DNA of 64,000 nucleotides, from assembly GCF_014117445.1 (NCBI RefSeq), contig NZ_CP059851.1:3026501-3090500 (forward strand). The letters run 5' to 3'. Position numbers and translations under genes: made by a program. The notes under the pieces are model-generated. The model was not told where the DNA came from. It saw only the letters and a program-made list of their open reading frames with translations, and did not search any database. The number at the start of each line of letters is the position of its first letter. The first letter of the stretch is position 1. The stretch comes from Sandaracinobacteroides saxicola. Its GTDB lineage: Bacteria; Pseudomonadota; Alphaproteobacteria; Sphingomonadales; Sphingomonadaceae. This document shows positions 44,333-53,542 of the stretch, piece after piece.

Positions 44333-45622
44333 TCACACCGGCTGCTGCCCGTTCAGGCTCAGCGCCAGCCCCGCCAGGTGCAGGGACCCGGCGATCAGCA
44401 CCGGCCCCGCCGTAACCGATAGTGCCGTCGCCACCGCCTCCCCCAGCCCCGCCGCGGTCCGCGCCGGCAGCATCGACACCCGCGCCCAGCCCGCCAGCAC
44501 CTCGGGATCATGGCTGTCATGCCCCGGGATCGGCACCGCGATCACCTCGCCCACCCGCCCGGCGAAGGCGCGGATGAAGCCGTCGGCATCCTTGTTCGCC
44601 AGCATCCCCAGGATCAGCACCGGCTTCACCGCGCCGAAATGTGCCGCGATCGCCTTCCCCGCCGCCGGGTTGTGCCCGCCGTCCAGCCACACCTCCGCGC
44701 CCGCCGGCACCAGCGGACCGGGGGCCAGCCGCTGCACCCGCGCCGGCCACTCCGCCCAGGTCAGCGCCGCCCGCTGCGCGCTTTCCGGCACCGGCAGCGC
44801 GCTCTGCGCCCGCAGCATCGCCAGCGCCAGCGCGGCATTGTCCACCTGGTGCGCGCCGGCCAGTCGCGGCAGCGGCGCCGTCAGCGTGCCCTGGCCATCC
44901 TTCAGATGAAACTGCCCCTGATAGACGGCGGCATCCCACGCCACGCCACGCGCCATGACGGGCGAGCCGGCCAGCATCGCCACCTCGGTCACCTTCGCCG
45001 CCACGGCCGCCGCATATTTCTGCGTCACCAGCGGCACGCCCTTCTTGGCGATCCCGGCCTTCTCCGCGGCGATGTGCCGGATCGTCGGCCCCAGGATGGC
45101 AACATGGTCCATCGCCAGCTGCGCGATCCCCGTCACCGCCGGCGCCGGGATCACATTGGTCGCGTCCAGCCGCCCCCCCAGCCCCACCTCCAGCACCACC
45201 GCATCCGCCGGCGTCGCCGCGAACAACAGGAAGGCCGCCACCGTGAACGCCTCGAAGAAGCTCAGCGGCTGGTCGGCGTTGAAGCGCAGCACATCGGTCA
45301 GCGCGTCGCGCAGATCCTGGTCGCCCGCCAGCACGCCCGCCAGCCGCACCCGCTCGTTCACCCGGCACAGGTGCGGGCTGGTATAGACATGCACCTTGTG
45401 CCCCGCCGCCTCCAGCCCCGCCCGCAGGAAGGCGCAGCTGCTGCCCTTGCCGTTGGTGCCAGCGACATGGAACACCGGCGGCATCTTCAGCTGCGGCGAG
45501 CCGATCCGCCCCAGCAACCGCTCGATCCGGCTGAGCGTCAGGTCCACCCCCTGCACATGCAACGACCCCGCCGCCCGCAGCAGCCGGTCCAGCACCGGGT
45601 CGTCAGATCGTGCAAAATCCAT
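44333..45622 (-). CDS. folC: Bifunctional folylpolyglutamate/dihydrofolate synthase
   Basis: 429 residues from the ATG at 45622; an in-frame GTG at 45643 overlaps the accD stop and gives 436. The Mur-ligase-type P-loop is VAGTNGKGSSCAFL, and the core signature VLEVGLGGRLDATN follows. It makes dihydrofolate from dihydropteroate and adds glutamates. It follows accD directly, the usual accD-folC order of alphaproteobacteria. Confidence 0.95.
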   Translation of the reverse strand: MDFARSDDPVLDRLLRAAGSLHVQGVDLTLSRIERLLGRIGSPQLKMPPVFHVAGTNGKGSSCAFLRAGLEAAGHKVHVYTSPHLCRVNERVRLAGVLAGDQDLRDALTDVLRFNADQPLSFFEAFTVAAFLLFAATPADAVVLEVGLGGRLDATNVIPAPAVTGIAQLAMDHVAILGPTIRHIAAEKAGIAKKGVPLVTQKYAAAVAAKVTEVAMLAGSPVMARGVAWDAAVYQGQFHLKDGQGTLTAPLPRLAGAHQVDNAALALAMLRAQSALPVPESAQRAALTWAEWPARVQRLAPGPLVPAGAEVWLDGGHNPAAGKAIAAHFGAVKPVLILGMLANKDADGFIRAFAGRVGEVIAVPIPGHDSHDPEVLAGWARVSMLPARTAAGLGEAVATALSVTAGPVLIAGSLHLAGLALSLNGQQPV

Positions 45623-45639
45623 CACGCCCCCCGGCTGGT

Positions 45640-46500
45640 TCACGCAGCCACGGGCTGTTTCATCAGCATCCCCAGCGTCCGCCCCAGCACCGCGGCCAGT
45701 TCGGCGCGCGGCACCACCATGTCCAGCATGCCATGCGCCAGCAGATATTCCGCCCGCTGGAACCCCTCGGGCAGCTTCTCACGAATGGTCGATTCGATCA
45801 CCCGCGCCCCGGCAAAGCCGATCAGCGCGCCGGGTTCCGCGATCTGCACATCCCCCAGCATGGCATAGCTCGCCGTCACGCCCCCCGTTGTCGGATCGGT
45901 CAGCACCACCACATAGGGCAGCTTCGCTTCCCGCAGCATCGAAATCGCCACCGTCGCCCGCGGCATCTGCATCAGGCTCAGGATGCCCTCCTGCATCCGC
46001 GCGCCGCCGGCGGCGGTGAACATCACGAACGGCATCTTCCCCGCCAGCGCCGCCTTCGCCCCCGCCACGAAGGCATCGCCCACGCCGATCCCCATCGATC
46101 CGCCCATGAAGGCGAAATCCTGAACCCCCACCACCGCCTTCACGCCGCCGACACGGCCGGTCGCCAGCGCCAGCGCGTCACCCTCCTGCGTCGCCGCCCG
46201 CGCCGCCTTCAGCCGCTCCGGATAGCGTTTCTGGTCACGGAACTTCAGCGGATCGTCCGCCGTGCTCGCCGCAACGGTAATGCGCTCGAACACGCCATCA
46301 TCGAACGTCAGAGCAAACCTGATCGCCGCCCCCACCCGCTCATGATGGTTGCAGGCGGTGCAGACATACAGGTTCGCCGCGAAATCGCGGCTATAGAGCA
46401 TCGTCCCGCAATTCTTGCACTTGGTCCACAGATTGTCCGGCGTGTCCCGCCGCTCCAGCATCGCGGTGATCCGCGCGCGCCCCCGGTTCAACCAGCTCAT
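45640..46500 (-). CDS. accD: Acetyl-CoA carboxylase carboxyltransferase beta subunit
   Basis: 286 residues. The zinc ribbon has C28, C31, C47 and C50 (CKNCG...CTACN), followed by the crotonase-like carboxyltransferase domain with GGARMQEG and TTGGVTASYAM. With AccA it transfers carboxybiotin to acetyl-CoA, the first step of fatty acid synthesis. It overlaps trpA by 4 bp. Confidence 0.97.
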   Translation of the reverse strand: MSWLNRGRARITAMLERRDTPDNLWTKCKNCGTMLYSRDFAANLYVCTACNHHERVGAAIRFALTFDDGVFERITVAASTADDPLKFRDQKRYPERLKAARAATQEGDALALATGRVGGVKAVVGVQDFAFMGGSMGIGVGDAFVAGAKAALAGKMPFVMFTAAGGARMQEGILSLMQMPRATVAISMLREAKLPYVVVLTDPTTGGVTASYAMLGDVQIAEPGALIGFAGARVIESTIREKLPEGFQRAEYLLAHGMLDMVVPRAELAAVLGRTLGMLMKQPVAA

Positions 46501-47327
46501 GCCGCTTCCTCCTGCCGCGCCCCGTGGACGGCGTCCGCCAGGCTGCGCACGAACGCCGTCACCTGCTCGGGAATGTCGTTGGCGCGGGCCGCGGCGCCCG
46601 CACCGATCAGGTTGACGATGGCCGAGCCCACCACCACGCCATCGGCATGCCGCGCCATCGCCGCCGCGTCCGCCGGCGTGCGGATGCCGAACCCCACCGC
46701 GATCGGCAGGTCGGTCGCCGTCCGGATGCGCGCCATCGCATCAGCGATATCGCCCACGTCCGCGCTGTTCGCACCGGTCACGCCGGCCACCGCCACATAA
46801 TAAAGAAAGCCCGACGCGCCCGCCACCACCGCCGGCAGCCGCGCGGCGTCGGTCGTCGGCGTCGCCAGCCGCACCATGTGCAGGCCGTGCGCACGAAGGT
46901 CGGGCAGCAGCTCGCCATCCTCCTCCGGCGGCAGGTCCACCACGATCACCCCGTCCAGCCCCGCCGCCGCCGCATCGCGGGCGAAGGCTGCGCCGCCATA
47001 GGCCAGGATCGGATTGGCATAACCCATCAGCACCAGCGGCGTCGCATCGTCGATGCTGCGAAACTCCCGCACCATCGCCAGCAGCCGCCTGAGCGTCATC
47101 CCCGCCCCCAGCGCCCGCAGATTGCCCGCCTGGATCGCCGGTCCATCGGCCATGGGATCGGTGAACGGCATCCCCACCTCGATCACATCCGCCCCGCCCG
47201 CCACCAGCGCGTGCAGGATGCGCGGGCTCAGGTCCGGCGTCGGATCCCCCGCCGTCACGAACGTCACCAGCGCCGCCCGCCCGCCCGCCCGCGTCGCCGC
47301 GAACCGCGCCGAAAGCCGGTCGCTCAC
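46497..47327 (-). CDS. trpA: Tryptophan synthase alpha chain
   Basis: 276 residues from a GTG at 47327 that overlaps the trpB stop (GTGA). The TIM-barrel catalytic residues are E50 ([12 protein letters not shown]) and D61 (MADGPAIQ). It cleaves indole-3-glycerol phosphate to indole for TrpB. Full length; longer upstream reading is an unrelated frame. Confidence 0.96.
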   Translation of the reverse strand: MSDRLSARFAATRAGGRAALVTFVTAGDPTPDLSPRILHALVAGGADVIEVGMPFTDPMADGPAIQAGNLRALGAGMTLRRLLAMVREFRSIDDATPLVLMGYANPILAYGGAAFARDAAAAGLDGVIVVDLPPEEDGELLPDLRAHGLHMVRLATPTTDAARLPAVVAGASGFLYYVAVAGVTGANSADVGDIADAMARIRTATDLPIAVGFGIRTPADAAAMARHADGVVVGSAIVNLIGAGAAARANDIPEQVTAFVRSLADAVHGARQEEAA

Positions 47328-48559
47328 AGTTCCACCCCCAGCGCGTCCGCCACGGTGAAGATATCCTTGTCCCCCCGCCCGCACAGGTTCATCAAGATGG
47401 TCTGATCGCGCCGCATCCCCGGCGCCAGCCGCGCCACACAGGCCAGCGCATGCGCCGGCTCCAGCGCCGGAATGATGCCTTCCTCCCGACACAGCAGCTT
47501 GAACGCCGCCAGCGCCTCGTCATCGGTCACGCTCTCATACCGCACCCGGCCGATCGAATGCAGCCAGCTGTGCTCCGGGCCGATGCCCGGATAATCCAGC
47601 CCCGCGCTGATCGAATGCGCATCGCTGATCTGGCCGTCCTCGTCCTGCAACAGATAGGTCTTGTTGCCGTGCAGCACACCCGGCCGCCCACCGGTCAGGC
47701 TCGCCGCATGGGCGCCGCTGTCCACGCCATGGCCTGCCGCCTCCACCCCCACCAGCTCGACGGGATCGTCCAGGAAAGGATGGAACAGCCCGATGGCATT
47801 GCTGCCACCCCCCACCGCCGCCACCGCCATGTCGGGCAGCGCGCCGGTCATCTCCAGCATCTGTGCCCGCGCTTCCGTCCCGATCACGCTCTGGAAATCG
47901 CGCACCAGTTCCGGATAGGGGTGCGGCCCCGCCGCGGTGCCGATGATGTAGAAAGTGTCGTGCACGTTCGTCACCCAGTCGCGCAGCGCCTCGTTCATCG
48001 CATCCTTCAGCGTCTGCGAACCACTCACCACCGGGCGGACTTCGGCCCCCAGCAGCTTCATGCGGAACACGTTGGGGGACTGCCGCTCGACATCGCGCGC
48101 CCCCATGAAGATGGTGCAGGGCAGGCCGAACCGTGCCGCCACCGTCGCCGTCGCCACGCCATGCTGCCCGGCGCCGGTCTCGGCGATGATCCGCGTCTTC
48201 CCCATCCGCTTCGCCAGCAGGATCTGCCCGATGCAATTGTTGATCTTGTGCGCGCCCGTGTGGTTCAGCTCATCGCGCTTCAGCCAGACCTGCGCGCCCC
48301 CCAGCGTGCGCGACAATTTCTCCGCCCAATAGAGCGGGCTGGGCCGGCCGATATAATGCGTGTTCAACCATGCCAGCTCGGCCCGGAACGCCGGATCGGC
48401 CTGCGCCGCCCGATATTCCCGCTCCAGCTCCAGGATCAGCGGCATCAGCGTTTCCGCCACATAGCGCCCGCCGAACGCCCCGAAATGCCCGTGGCGGTCC
48501 GGCCCGGCCCGCAACGAGCCGGTCCAGCCAACAACCGCGTCCAACGTCCCGCTACCCAT
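47324..48559 (-). CDS. trpB: Tryptophan synthase beta chain
   Basis: 411 residues. The PLP lysine is K105 in [15 protein letters not shown], with GGGSNAIG for phosphate binding. It joins indole and serine to make tryptophan. Overlaps trpF by 8 bp and trpA by 4 bp. Confidence 0.97.
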   Translation of the reverse strand: MGSGTLDAVVGWTGSLRAGPDRHGHFGAFGGRYVAETLMPLILELEREYRAAQADPAFRAELAWLNTHYIGRPSPLYWAEKLSRTLGGAQVWLKRDELNHTGAHKINNCIGQILLAKRMGKTRIIAETGAGQHGVATATVAARFGLPCTIFMGARDVERQSPNVFRMKLLGAEVRPVVSGSQTLKDAMNEALRDWVTNVHDTFYIIGTAAGPHPYPELVRDFQSVIGTEARAQMLEMTGALPDMAVAAVGGGSNAIGLFHPFLDDPVELVGVEAAGHGVDSGAHAASLTGGRPGVLHGNKTYLLQDEDGQISDAHSISAGLDYPGIGPEHSWLHSIGRVRYESVTDDEALAAFKLLCREEGIIPALEPAHALACVARLAPGMRRDQTILMNLCGRGDKDIFTVADALGVEL

Positions 48560-49184
48560 GCGCCGCCTTCACAAAGTCCCTGATTTTCGCCGCCGATTTC
48601 ACGCCCGGTGCATCCTCCACGCCGCTCGACACGTCAACCGCCCGCGCGCCCGTCAGCCGTACCGCGTCCGCCACCGTCGCCGCGTCCAACCCGCCGGACA
48701 GCACCCAGCGCGACGGCAAGGCCACTTCAGCCAATGCGCGCCAGTCGAACCTGAGCCCGTTTCCGCCCGGCATCGGCGCCTCCTCCGGCGCCTTCGCATC
48801 GAACAACAGCGCATCGGCACCGGCAAAGTCCCGCACCAGCGCCCGCACATCCGCCGCCGTCCGCACCCCCGCCGCTTTCCACACCGGCTTGCCGAACCGC
48901 GCCCGCACGTCCGCCACCCGCGCCGGTATCTCCCGCCCGTGCAGCTGCAACACATCGACCGCCGGCGCCACCGCCGCCAGCAGCGCATCATCCGCATCCA
49001 CCACCACCGCCACCCGCGTGCAGGCACGCGGCGCCGTCGCCGCCAGCCCCGCCAGCGCGTCGGGCCCCAGATGCCGCGGGGAGGGCGCAAAGCAGACGAA
49101 CCCCACATGGCTCGCCCCCGCCCCCACCGCCACGTCCAGCATCGCCGCATCCCGCAGCCCGCAGATTTTCACGTCCACCCTCAC
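48552..49184 (-). CDS. trpF: Phosphoribosylanthranilate isomerase
   Basis: 210 residues from a GTG at 49184, overlapping the pyrF stop by 4 bp. The catalytic Cys lies in [10 protein letters not shown] and the acid in VVVDADD. It isomerises N-(5-phosphoribosyl)anthranilate in tryptophan synthesis. The trpE, trpG, trpD and trpC genes are elsewhere. Confidence 0.95.
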   Translation of the reverse strand: MRVDVKICGLRDAAMLDVAVGAGASHVGFVCFAPSPRHLGPDALAGLAATAPRACTRVAVVVDADDALLAAVAPAVDVLQLHGREIPARVADVRARFGKPVWKAAGVRTAADVRALVRDFAGADALLFDAKAPEEAPMPGGNGLRFDWRALAEVALPSRWVLSGGLDAATVADAVRLTGARAVDVSSGVEDAPGVKSAAKIRDFVKAAHG

Positions 49185-49864
49185 AGCCCCAACCCCAGCG
49201 ATTCCGCAATCGCCGCCGCCGCCGCCGCCGGATCGACCGCGCCCGTAATCGGCCGCCCGATCACCAGCACGCTCGCCCCGGCCTCCAACGCCGCGCGCGG
49301 GGTCATCACACGCTTCTGATCCCCCACATCGGCCCCGGCCGGGCGAACCCCCGGCACCACGAAAGCGCCGTCCGCCCAGCCCGCCTTCAACCCCGCCACC
49401 TCGTGCGGCGAGCAGACCACCCCGTCCAACCCCTCCGCGCGCGCCAGCGCCGCCAGCCGCGTCACCTGCGCGGCGGCGCCATCGCCCACCCCCATCGCCC
49501 CCAGATCATCATCGTCCAGGCTGGTCAGCACCGTCACCGCGATCAGCTTCGTGGTCGCCGGGCACGCCGCCCGCGCCGCCGCCAGCATCGCCGCGCCGCC
49601 GCCGGCATGGACATTCACGAGTCCCAGCTCCAGCGGCGCCAGCGCCCGCAACGCACCCGCCACCGTGTTCGGAATGTCGTGCAGTTTCACGTCCAGAAAG
49701 ATCGGCAGCCCCAGCGCCGCGATCCGCCGCACCCCCGCGGCGCCATGCGCCATGAAAAACTCCAGCCCCAGCTTCAGCCCGCCGACATGGCCGCGCACCA
49801 TCCGCCCCAGCGCTTCCGCCCGATCGACATCGGGCGTGTCCAGCGCCACATGGATCGGGTTCAC
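49181..49864 (-). CDS. pyrF: Orotidine 5'-phosphate decarboxylase
   Basis: 227 residues from a GTG at 49864. Motifs VALDTPDVDRA and the catalytic FLDVKLHDIPNTVAGAL are intact. Last step of UMP synthesis. 13 bp after the LapA-domain gene. Its presence upstream of trpF joins pyrimidine and tryptophan genes in one transcription unit. Confidence 0.96.
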   Translation of the reverse strand: MNPIHVALDTPDVDRAEALGRMVRGHVGGLKLGLEFFMAHGAAGVRRIAALGLPIFLDVKLHDIPNTVAGALRALAPLELGLVNVHAGGGAAMLAAARAACPATTKLIAVTVLTSLDDDDLGAMGVGDGAAAQVTRLAALARAEGLDGVVCSPHEVAGLKAGWADGAFVVPGVRPAGADVGDQKRVMTPRAALEAGASVLVIGRPITGAVDPAAAAAAIAESLGLGL

Positions 49865-49877
49865 CCTGCGCCGCCCG

Positions 49878-50246
49878 TCATGCGCCGGCGGGTGGCGTCG
49901 GCAGGTGCAGCGCCTGTGGCAGCTCCGCCTTCGGCGCCGTCACCGGCGCACCCGCCGCCACCGGCGGCCGCAGCAGCTCCACCTTCGCCTGCGACAGCGA
50001 CGCCTCGCTCTTGTCCAGCGCCGCCTGCAACTTCGTCACCCGGCGGTTCAGCAGCAGCCGCTGCGCCGACGCCGACAGCCACACCGGCAGCAACCCCGCC
50101 AGAAAGCTCACCAGGATCACCAGCGGCAGCCACACGTCATAGCTCGCCACGCCGAAATTCAGCGCCACATGCACGTCGTTCGCCACCGCGAACAGCGTCA
50201 GCAGCACCACCACCGTCACGATGAGGATCGTCCGAACCAGGTTCAT
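49878..50246 (-). CDS. LapA-domain (DUF1049) membrane protein
   Basis: 122 residues with two membrane helices (IVTVVVLLTLFAVANDVHV and VWLPLVILVSFLAGLLPVWL) followed by a cytosolic coiled-coil (NRRVTKLQAALDKSEASLSQ) and a Pro/Ala-rich tail. The LapA-type pattern is related to LPS-assembly proteins. It is placed directly ahead of pyrF, a frequent alphaproteobacterial position. Overlaps the CinA-like gene by 4 bp. Confidence 0.85.
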   Translation of the reverse strand: MNLVRTILIVTVVVLLTLFAVANDVHVALNFGVASYDVWLPLVILVSFLAGLLPVWLSASAQRLLLNRRVTKLQAALDKSEASLSQAKVELLRPPVAAGAPVTAPKAELPQALHLPTPPAGA

Positions 50247-50998
50247 AATTCGCCCTCCACCGGTTCCAGCGCCATCGCCCGCAGCCCCGCCAGCAGGTCG
50301 GCGCTCGCCGCCGCCAGCGCGTCGCCGCTGACGCCACGCAACACGAAATTCGCCCCCACGCGCCGCTCGCGCCAGAAGGGATAGCTGCCGATCTGCACGC
50401 CCTCATGCGCCTTCTCGGTCCGCGCCAGCAGCTCGGCCACCTGGCTCTCCGGCACCCAGGCCCCGACCGTGCGCGACAGCAGCGGCCGCCCGCCCTCCAG
50501 CTTGCCCACCAGCCCCGCCAGCATGCCCTGCGTGATCTTCGGCACGCCCGCCATGATGAACAGATTGCCCACCCGGATGCCCGGCGCGCTCGTCTCCGGA
50601 TTGACCAGCAGCGTCGCCCCTTGCGGCACCCGCGCCATCCGCAGGCGCGCGTCGGTCAGCCGGTCGCCATAATGCGCCCGCAAAATCGCCTCCGCCTCCG
50701 GGTGCAGCACCACCGGCACCCCCAGCGCCGCCGCCACGGCATCCACCGTGATGTCGTCATGCGTCGGCCCGATGCCGCCCGTGGTGAACACATAATCGTG
50801 GCACGCCAGCATCGCCGTCACCGCGTCGCCGATCGCCGCCATGTCGTCCGCCACCACCCGCGCCTCGCGCAGCCGGATGCCCTGCATGTTCAGCCATTTC
50901 GCCAGATAGGCCAGGTTCGCGTCCTGCGTCCGCCCGGACAGGATCTCGTCGCCGATCACGATCAGCGCAGCGGTCCAGACGCGTTCGGGGTCAGCCAT
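50243..50998 (-). CDS. CinA-like molybdopterin-binding domain protein
   Basis: 251 residues carrying only the MoaB/Mog-type domain: ALIVIGDEILSGRTQDANL at the N-terminus and TTGGIGPTHDDITVDAVAAA in the middle. The C-terminal amidohydrolase (NMN deamidase) domain of full CinA is absent, as in many alphaproteobacterial homologues. The molecular role of this short form is unsettled. First gene of the pyrF-trpF run. Confidence 0.88.
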   Translation of the reverse strand: MADPERVWTAALIVIGDEILSGRTQDANLAYLAKWLNMQGIRLREARVVADDMAAIGDAVTAMLACHDYVFTTGGIGPTHDDITVDAVAAALGVPVVLHPEAEAILRAHYGDRLTDARLRMARVPQGATLLVNPETSAPGIRVGNLFIMAGVPKITQGMLAGLVGKLEGGRPLLSRTVGAWVPESQVAELLARTEKAHEGVQIGSYPFWRERRVGANFVLRGVSGDALAAASADLLAGLRAMALEPVEGEL

Positions 50999-51040
50999 CC
51001 GCTTGCCCTAGTCGGCGCAAGCGCCTAAATCCACCATCTT

Positions 51041-51844
51041 ATGTCCGACGCCGACCTCGACGACCGCGCCATCACCCTCCACGACGCCGCCGGCTTCGAA
51101 GGGATGCGCGCCGCCGGCCGCCTCGCCGCCAGCGTGCTCGACATGCTCGTGCCCCATGTCCGCCCCGGCGTGCCCACCGCCACGCTCGACCGTCTCGCCT
51201 ATGATTATGTCCTGGCGAACGGCGGCATCCCGGCCACCCTCTTCTACCGCGGCTACAGCCACAGCCTGTGCACCAGCATCAACCATGTCGTCTGCCACGG
51301 CATCCCGGGCGCGAAACCGCTGCAAAGCGGCGACATCGTCAACATCGACGTCACCGTCATCCTGAACGGCTGGCACGGCGACACCAGCCGCATGTATCTC
51401 GTCGGCGACGTGCCGCTGAAGGCCCGGCGCCTCGTCGACCTCACCTATGAATGCATGATGCGCGGGATCGAGGCGGCGAAACCCGGCGCCACCCTGGGTG
51501 ACGTCGGCTTCGCCATCCAGTCGCTCGCGGAGAAAAACCGCTGCTCCGTGGTGCGCGACTTCTGCGGGCATGGCCTCGGCCGCCGCTTCCACATGCCCCC
51601 CAACGTCGTCCACGCCGGCAACCGCGGGAAGGGCGTCCGCCTCGAACCCGGCATGTTCTTCACCATCGAACCGATGATCAACCTCGGCCGCCCCGAATCG
51701 AAAATCCTCGACGACGGCTGGACGGCCGTCACCCGCGACCGCAGCCTGTCCGCCCAGTTCGAACATTCCGTCGGCATCACCGACGACGGCTGCGAAATCT
51801 TCACCCTCTCGCCGGCCGGCCTCAACCACCCGCCCTATGGCTGA
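51041..51844 (+). CDS. map: Type I methionine aminopeptidase
   Basis: 267 residues. The five metal ligands are visible: NIDVTVILNGWHGDTSRM (two Asp), HGLGRRFHMPPNVVH (His), FFTIEPMINLG (Glu) and FEHSVGITDDG (Glu). It removes initiator Met from nascent proteins. Divergent from the CinA-like gene, 42 bp away. Confidence 0.95.
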   Translation: MSDADLDDRAITLHDAAGFEGMRAAGRLAASVLDMLVPHVRPGVPTATLDRLAYDYVLANGGIPATLFYRGYSHSLCTSINHVVCHGIPGAKPLQSGDIVNIDVTVILNGWHGDTSRMYLVGDVPLKARRLVDLTYECMMRGIEAAKPGATLGDVGFAIQSLAEKNRCSVVRDFCGHGLGRRFHMPPNVVHAGNRGKGVRLEPGMFFTIEPMINLGRPESKILDDGWTAVTRDRSLSAQFEHSVGITDDGCEIFTLSPAGLNHPPYG

Positions 51845-51861
51845 GGGCGATGCGCCTGTCC

Positions 51862-51958
51862 GGTGCCGGTCCGTATCCCCACCCGGCCAGCCAACGGGCG
51901 TGATCTGAATGGGTGGCCGGGTGGGGGTGCGGGCCGGCACCGACTCCGACGAAGTCGG
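51862..51958. repeat. Long inverted-repeat element, copy B (RadC N-terminus)
   Basis: Arms 51862-51889 and 51914-51941 pair over 28 bp; the three non-Watson-Crick positions are all T opposite G, so an RNA copy would pair fully with G:U wobbles. Loop 24 nt. A CCGAC-GAA-GTCGG mini-hairpin follows (51946-51958). Same plan as copy A at 14249-14343, with related arm sequence. Confidence 0.9.
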
Positions 51959-52625
51959 CCAAAAAAACGGCCATCGCGAACGGATGCGGCAACGCCTGCT
52001 CTCCTCGGATGGCGACGCCTTCCTCGATTACGAACTCCTCGAATATGTCCTCGGCCTCGCCATCCCGCGCCGCGACACGAAACCGCTCGCCAAACAGCTG
52101 CTCGCCGAGTTCGGCGATCTGCCCACCCTTCTCGCCGCCGCCCCCGCCGAGCTCGCCCGCGTCGATGGCCTGGGCGAAGGCGCCGCCGCCGCCCTGAAAT
52201 TCGTCCACGCCTGCGCGCTGCGCAGCGCGCAGCGCAGCGTCCTCGCCCGCCCCGTCCTCGCCAATGCCGAGGCGCTGCTCGCCTATCTCCACACCCGGCT
52301 GGCGCACAGCCTCACCGAGGAGTTCCGCGTCCTCTTCCTCAACAACCGCAACATCCTGATCCGGGACGAGGCGATGGGCGACGGCACCGTCAACCAGGCG
52401 CCGGTCTATCCGCGCGAGATTATCAAGCGCGCCCTCGAACTCGGCGCCACCGCGGTCATCCTGGTCCACAACCACCCCAGCGGCGACCCCGGGCCGAGCC
52501 GCGAGGACATCAGCATGACCCGCACCATCGCCGAGGCCGGCAAACCGCTCCACATCGCCGTCCACGACCACCTCATCATCGCCCGCACCGGCCACAGCAG
52601 CCTGCGCGGCATGGGACTCATCTGA
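51909..52625 (+). CDS. radC: RadC family JAMM-domain protein
   Basis: 238 residues as read from the ATG at 51909. HxH-x9-D is present in HNHPSGDPGPSRED at about residue 187, with the usual Helix-hairpin-helix-like N-terminal region before it. Canonical RadC starts near GHRxRMRxRLL (residue 21 here); the first 20 residues, GGRVGVRAGTDSDEVGQKN, are encoded by the inverted-repeat element. A start at 51984 would drop them. Family role in DNA repair is doubtful; such proteins occur widely. Confidence 0.85.
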   Translation: MGGRVGVRAGTDSDEVGQKNGHRERMRQRLLSSDGDAFLDYELLEYVLGLAIPRRDTKPLAKQLLAEFGDLPTLLAAAPAELARVDGLGEGAAAALKFVHACALRSAQRSVLARPVLANAEALLAYLHTRLAHSLTEEFRVLFLNNRNILIRDEAMGDGTVNQAPVYPREIIKRALELGATAVILVHNHPSGDPGPSREDISMTRTIAEAGKPLHIAVHDHLIIARTGHSSLRGMGLI

Positions 52626-52628
52626 CCC

Positions 52629-53537
52629 TCAAAACCCATAAACCAGCGTCAGCCGCGTAATGGTGTCGGTTGCGCGCCGCCCCGGCAGCGGTTCGCTCTC
52701 GTTGATCAGGCTGAAGCTCGCCCGCGCCGACAGGCTGTCCGTCAGCTTCGCCGTCAGCGCCGTTTCCGAGGTGAAGGTGTTGGTCGTCGTCTCGAACAGC
52801 GCCGTCGCCGCCTCGGTGAACAGCAGCCCGTCCGCAATCGCCCAGCGCAACCGCGCCGCCGCCCGCCCCGCCGTGCGCCGCTCGTTGAACCCCGTCACCA
52901 GCCGCGTCTGCCGCAGCGCCGGCCCGCCCTCCACGTCCAGGTCGAGCGTCGCCGTATCGATCAGCCGATAGCCGACCCCCAGCGACTCGGTGAAACGATG
53001 GTCGAACCCGGCAAAACGGTTGCGCTCGAACTGCAGCGTCAGCAGCGCATAGAGCCGCGGGCTGATGTTGTAATTGCCCTCATAGCCCACGCCGAACCGT
53101 TCCGCGCTGGTCACGCCATTGTTGCGCTGCGTGTCGAAACTCGCGCGCAGCGAATGGCGCCAATGCTCGCTCTCCTTGTTCAGCGTCAGCGCCGCGGCCA
53201 GGCTGCGCGTGCTGCTGTTGCCGCTGCTGGTGGAAAAGCCCAGCTCGCCGCTGCCGGACCAGCCCTCGAACATCCCCTGTTGGCGCAACGCCGCCAGCCG
53301 CGCCGCCTTCGCGCCCTCGGTGATCGCCGCCACCCGCGCATCCACCGCCGCGGCAGACGCCGGATAGGCCTTCTTCGCCACCTCGGCGACCGTCCTCAAC
53401 GCCGCCGCATCGCCCGCCGCCGCCTCGATCATCGCCGCGACTGCCGGCGGCATCGGTTCCGCCACCGCCGGTGGCATGGGTTCCGCCGCCCGCACCGGCA
53501 TCGCCGCCAGCGCCGCCAGCACCATCATCGTCCGCAT
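52629..53537 (-). CDS. DUF481 outer-membrane-like protein
   Basis: 302 residues from the ATG at 53537 with a signal peptide ending about PVRA. The C-terminal beta-rich half (GSGELGFSTSSGNSSTRSLA onward, ending TLVYGF with a terminal Phe) matches DUF481, a YfaZ/YdiY-like salt-stress family, and looks like an outer-membrane barrel. The mature N-terminus begins with two tandem copies of AEPMPPAV. 5 bp downstream of the acyl-CoA ligase gene on the minus strand. Confidence 0.82.
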   Translation of the reverse strand: MRTMMVLAALAAMPVRAAEPMPPAVAEPMPPAVAAMIEAAAGDAAALRTVAEVAKKAYPASAAAVDARVAAITEGAKAARLAALRQQGMFEGWSGSGELGFSTSSGNSSTRSLAAALTLNKESEHWRHSLRASFDTQRNNGVTSAERFGVGYEGNYNISPRLYALLTLQFERNRFAGFDHRFTESLGVGYRLIDTATLDLDVEGGPALRQTRLVTGFNERRTAGRAAARLRWAIADGLLFTEAATALFETTTNTFTSETALTAKLTDSLSARASFSLINESEPLPGRRATDTITRLTLVYGF

Positions 53538-53542
53538 CCCGC

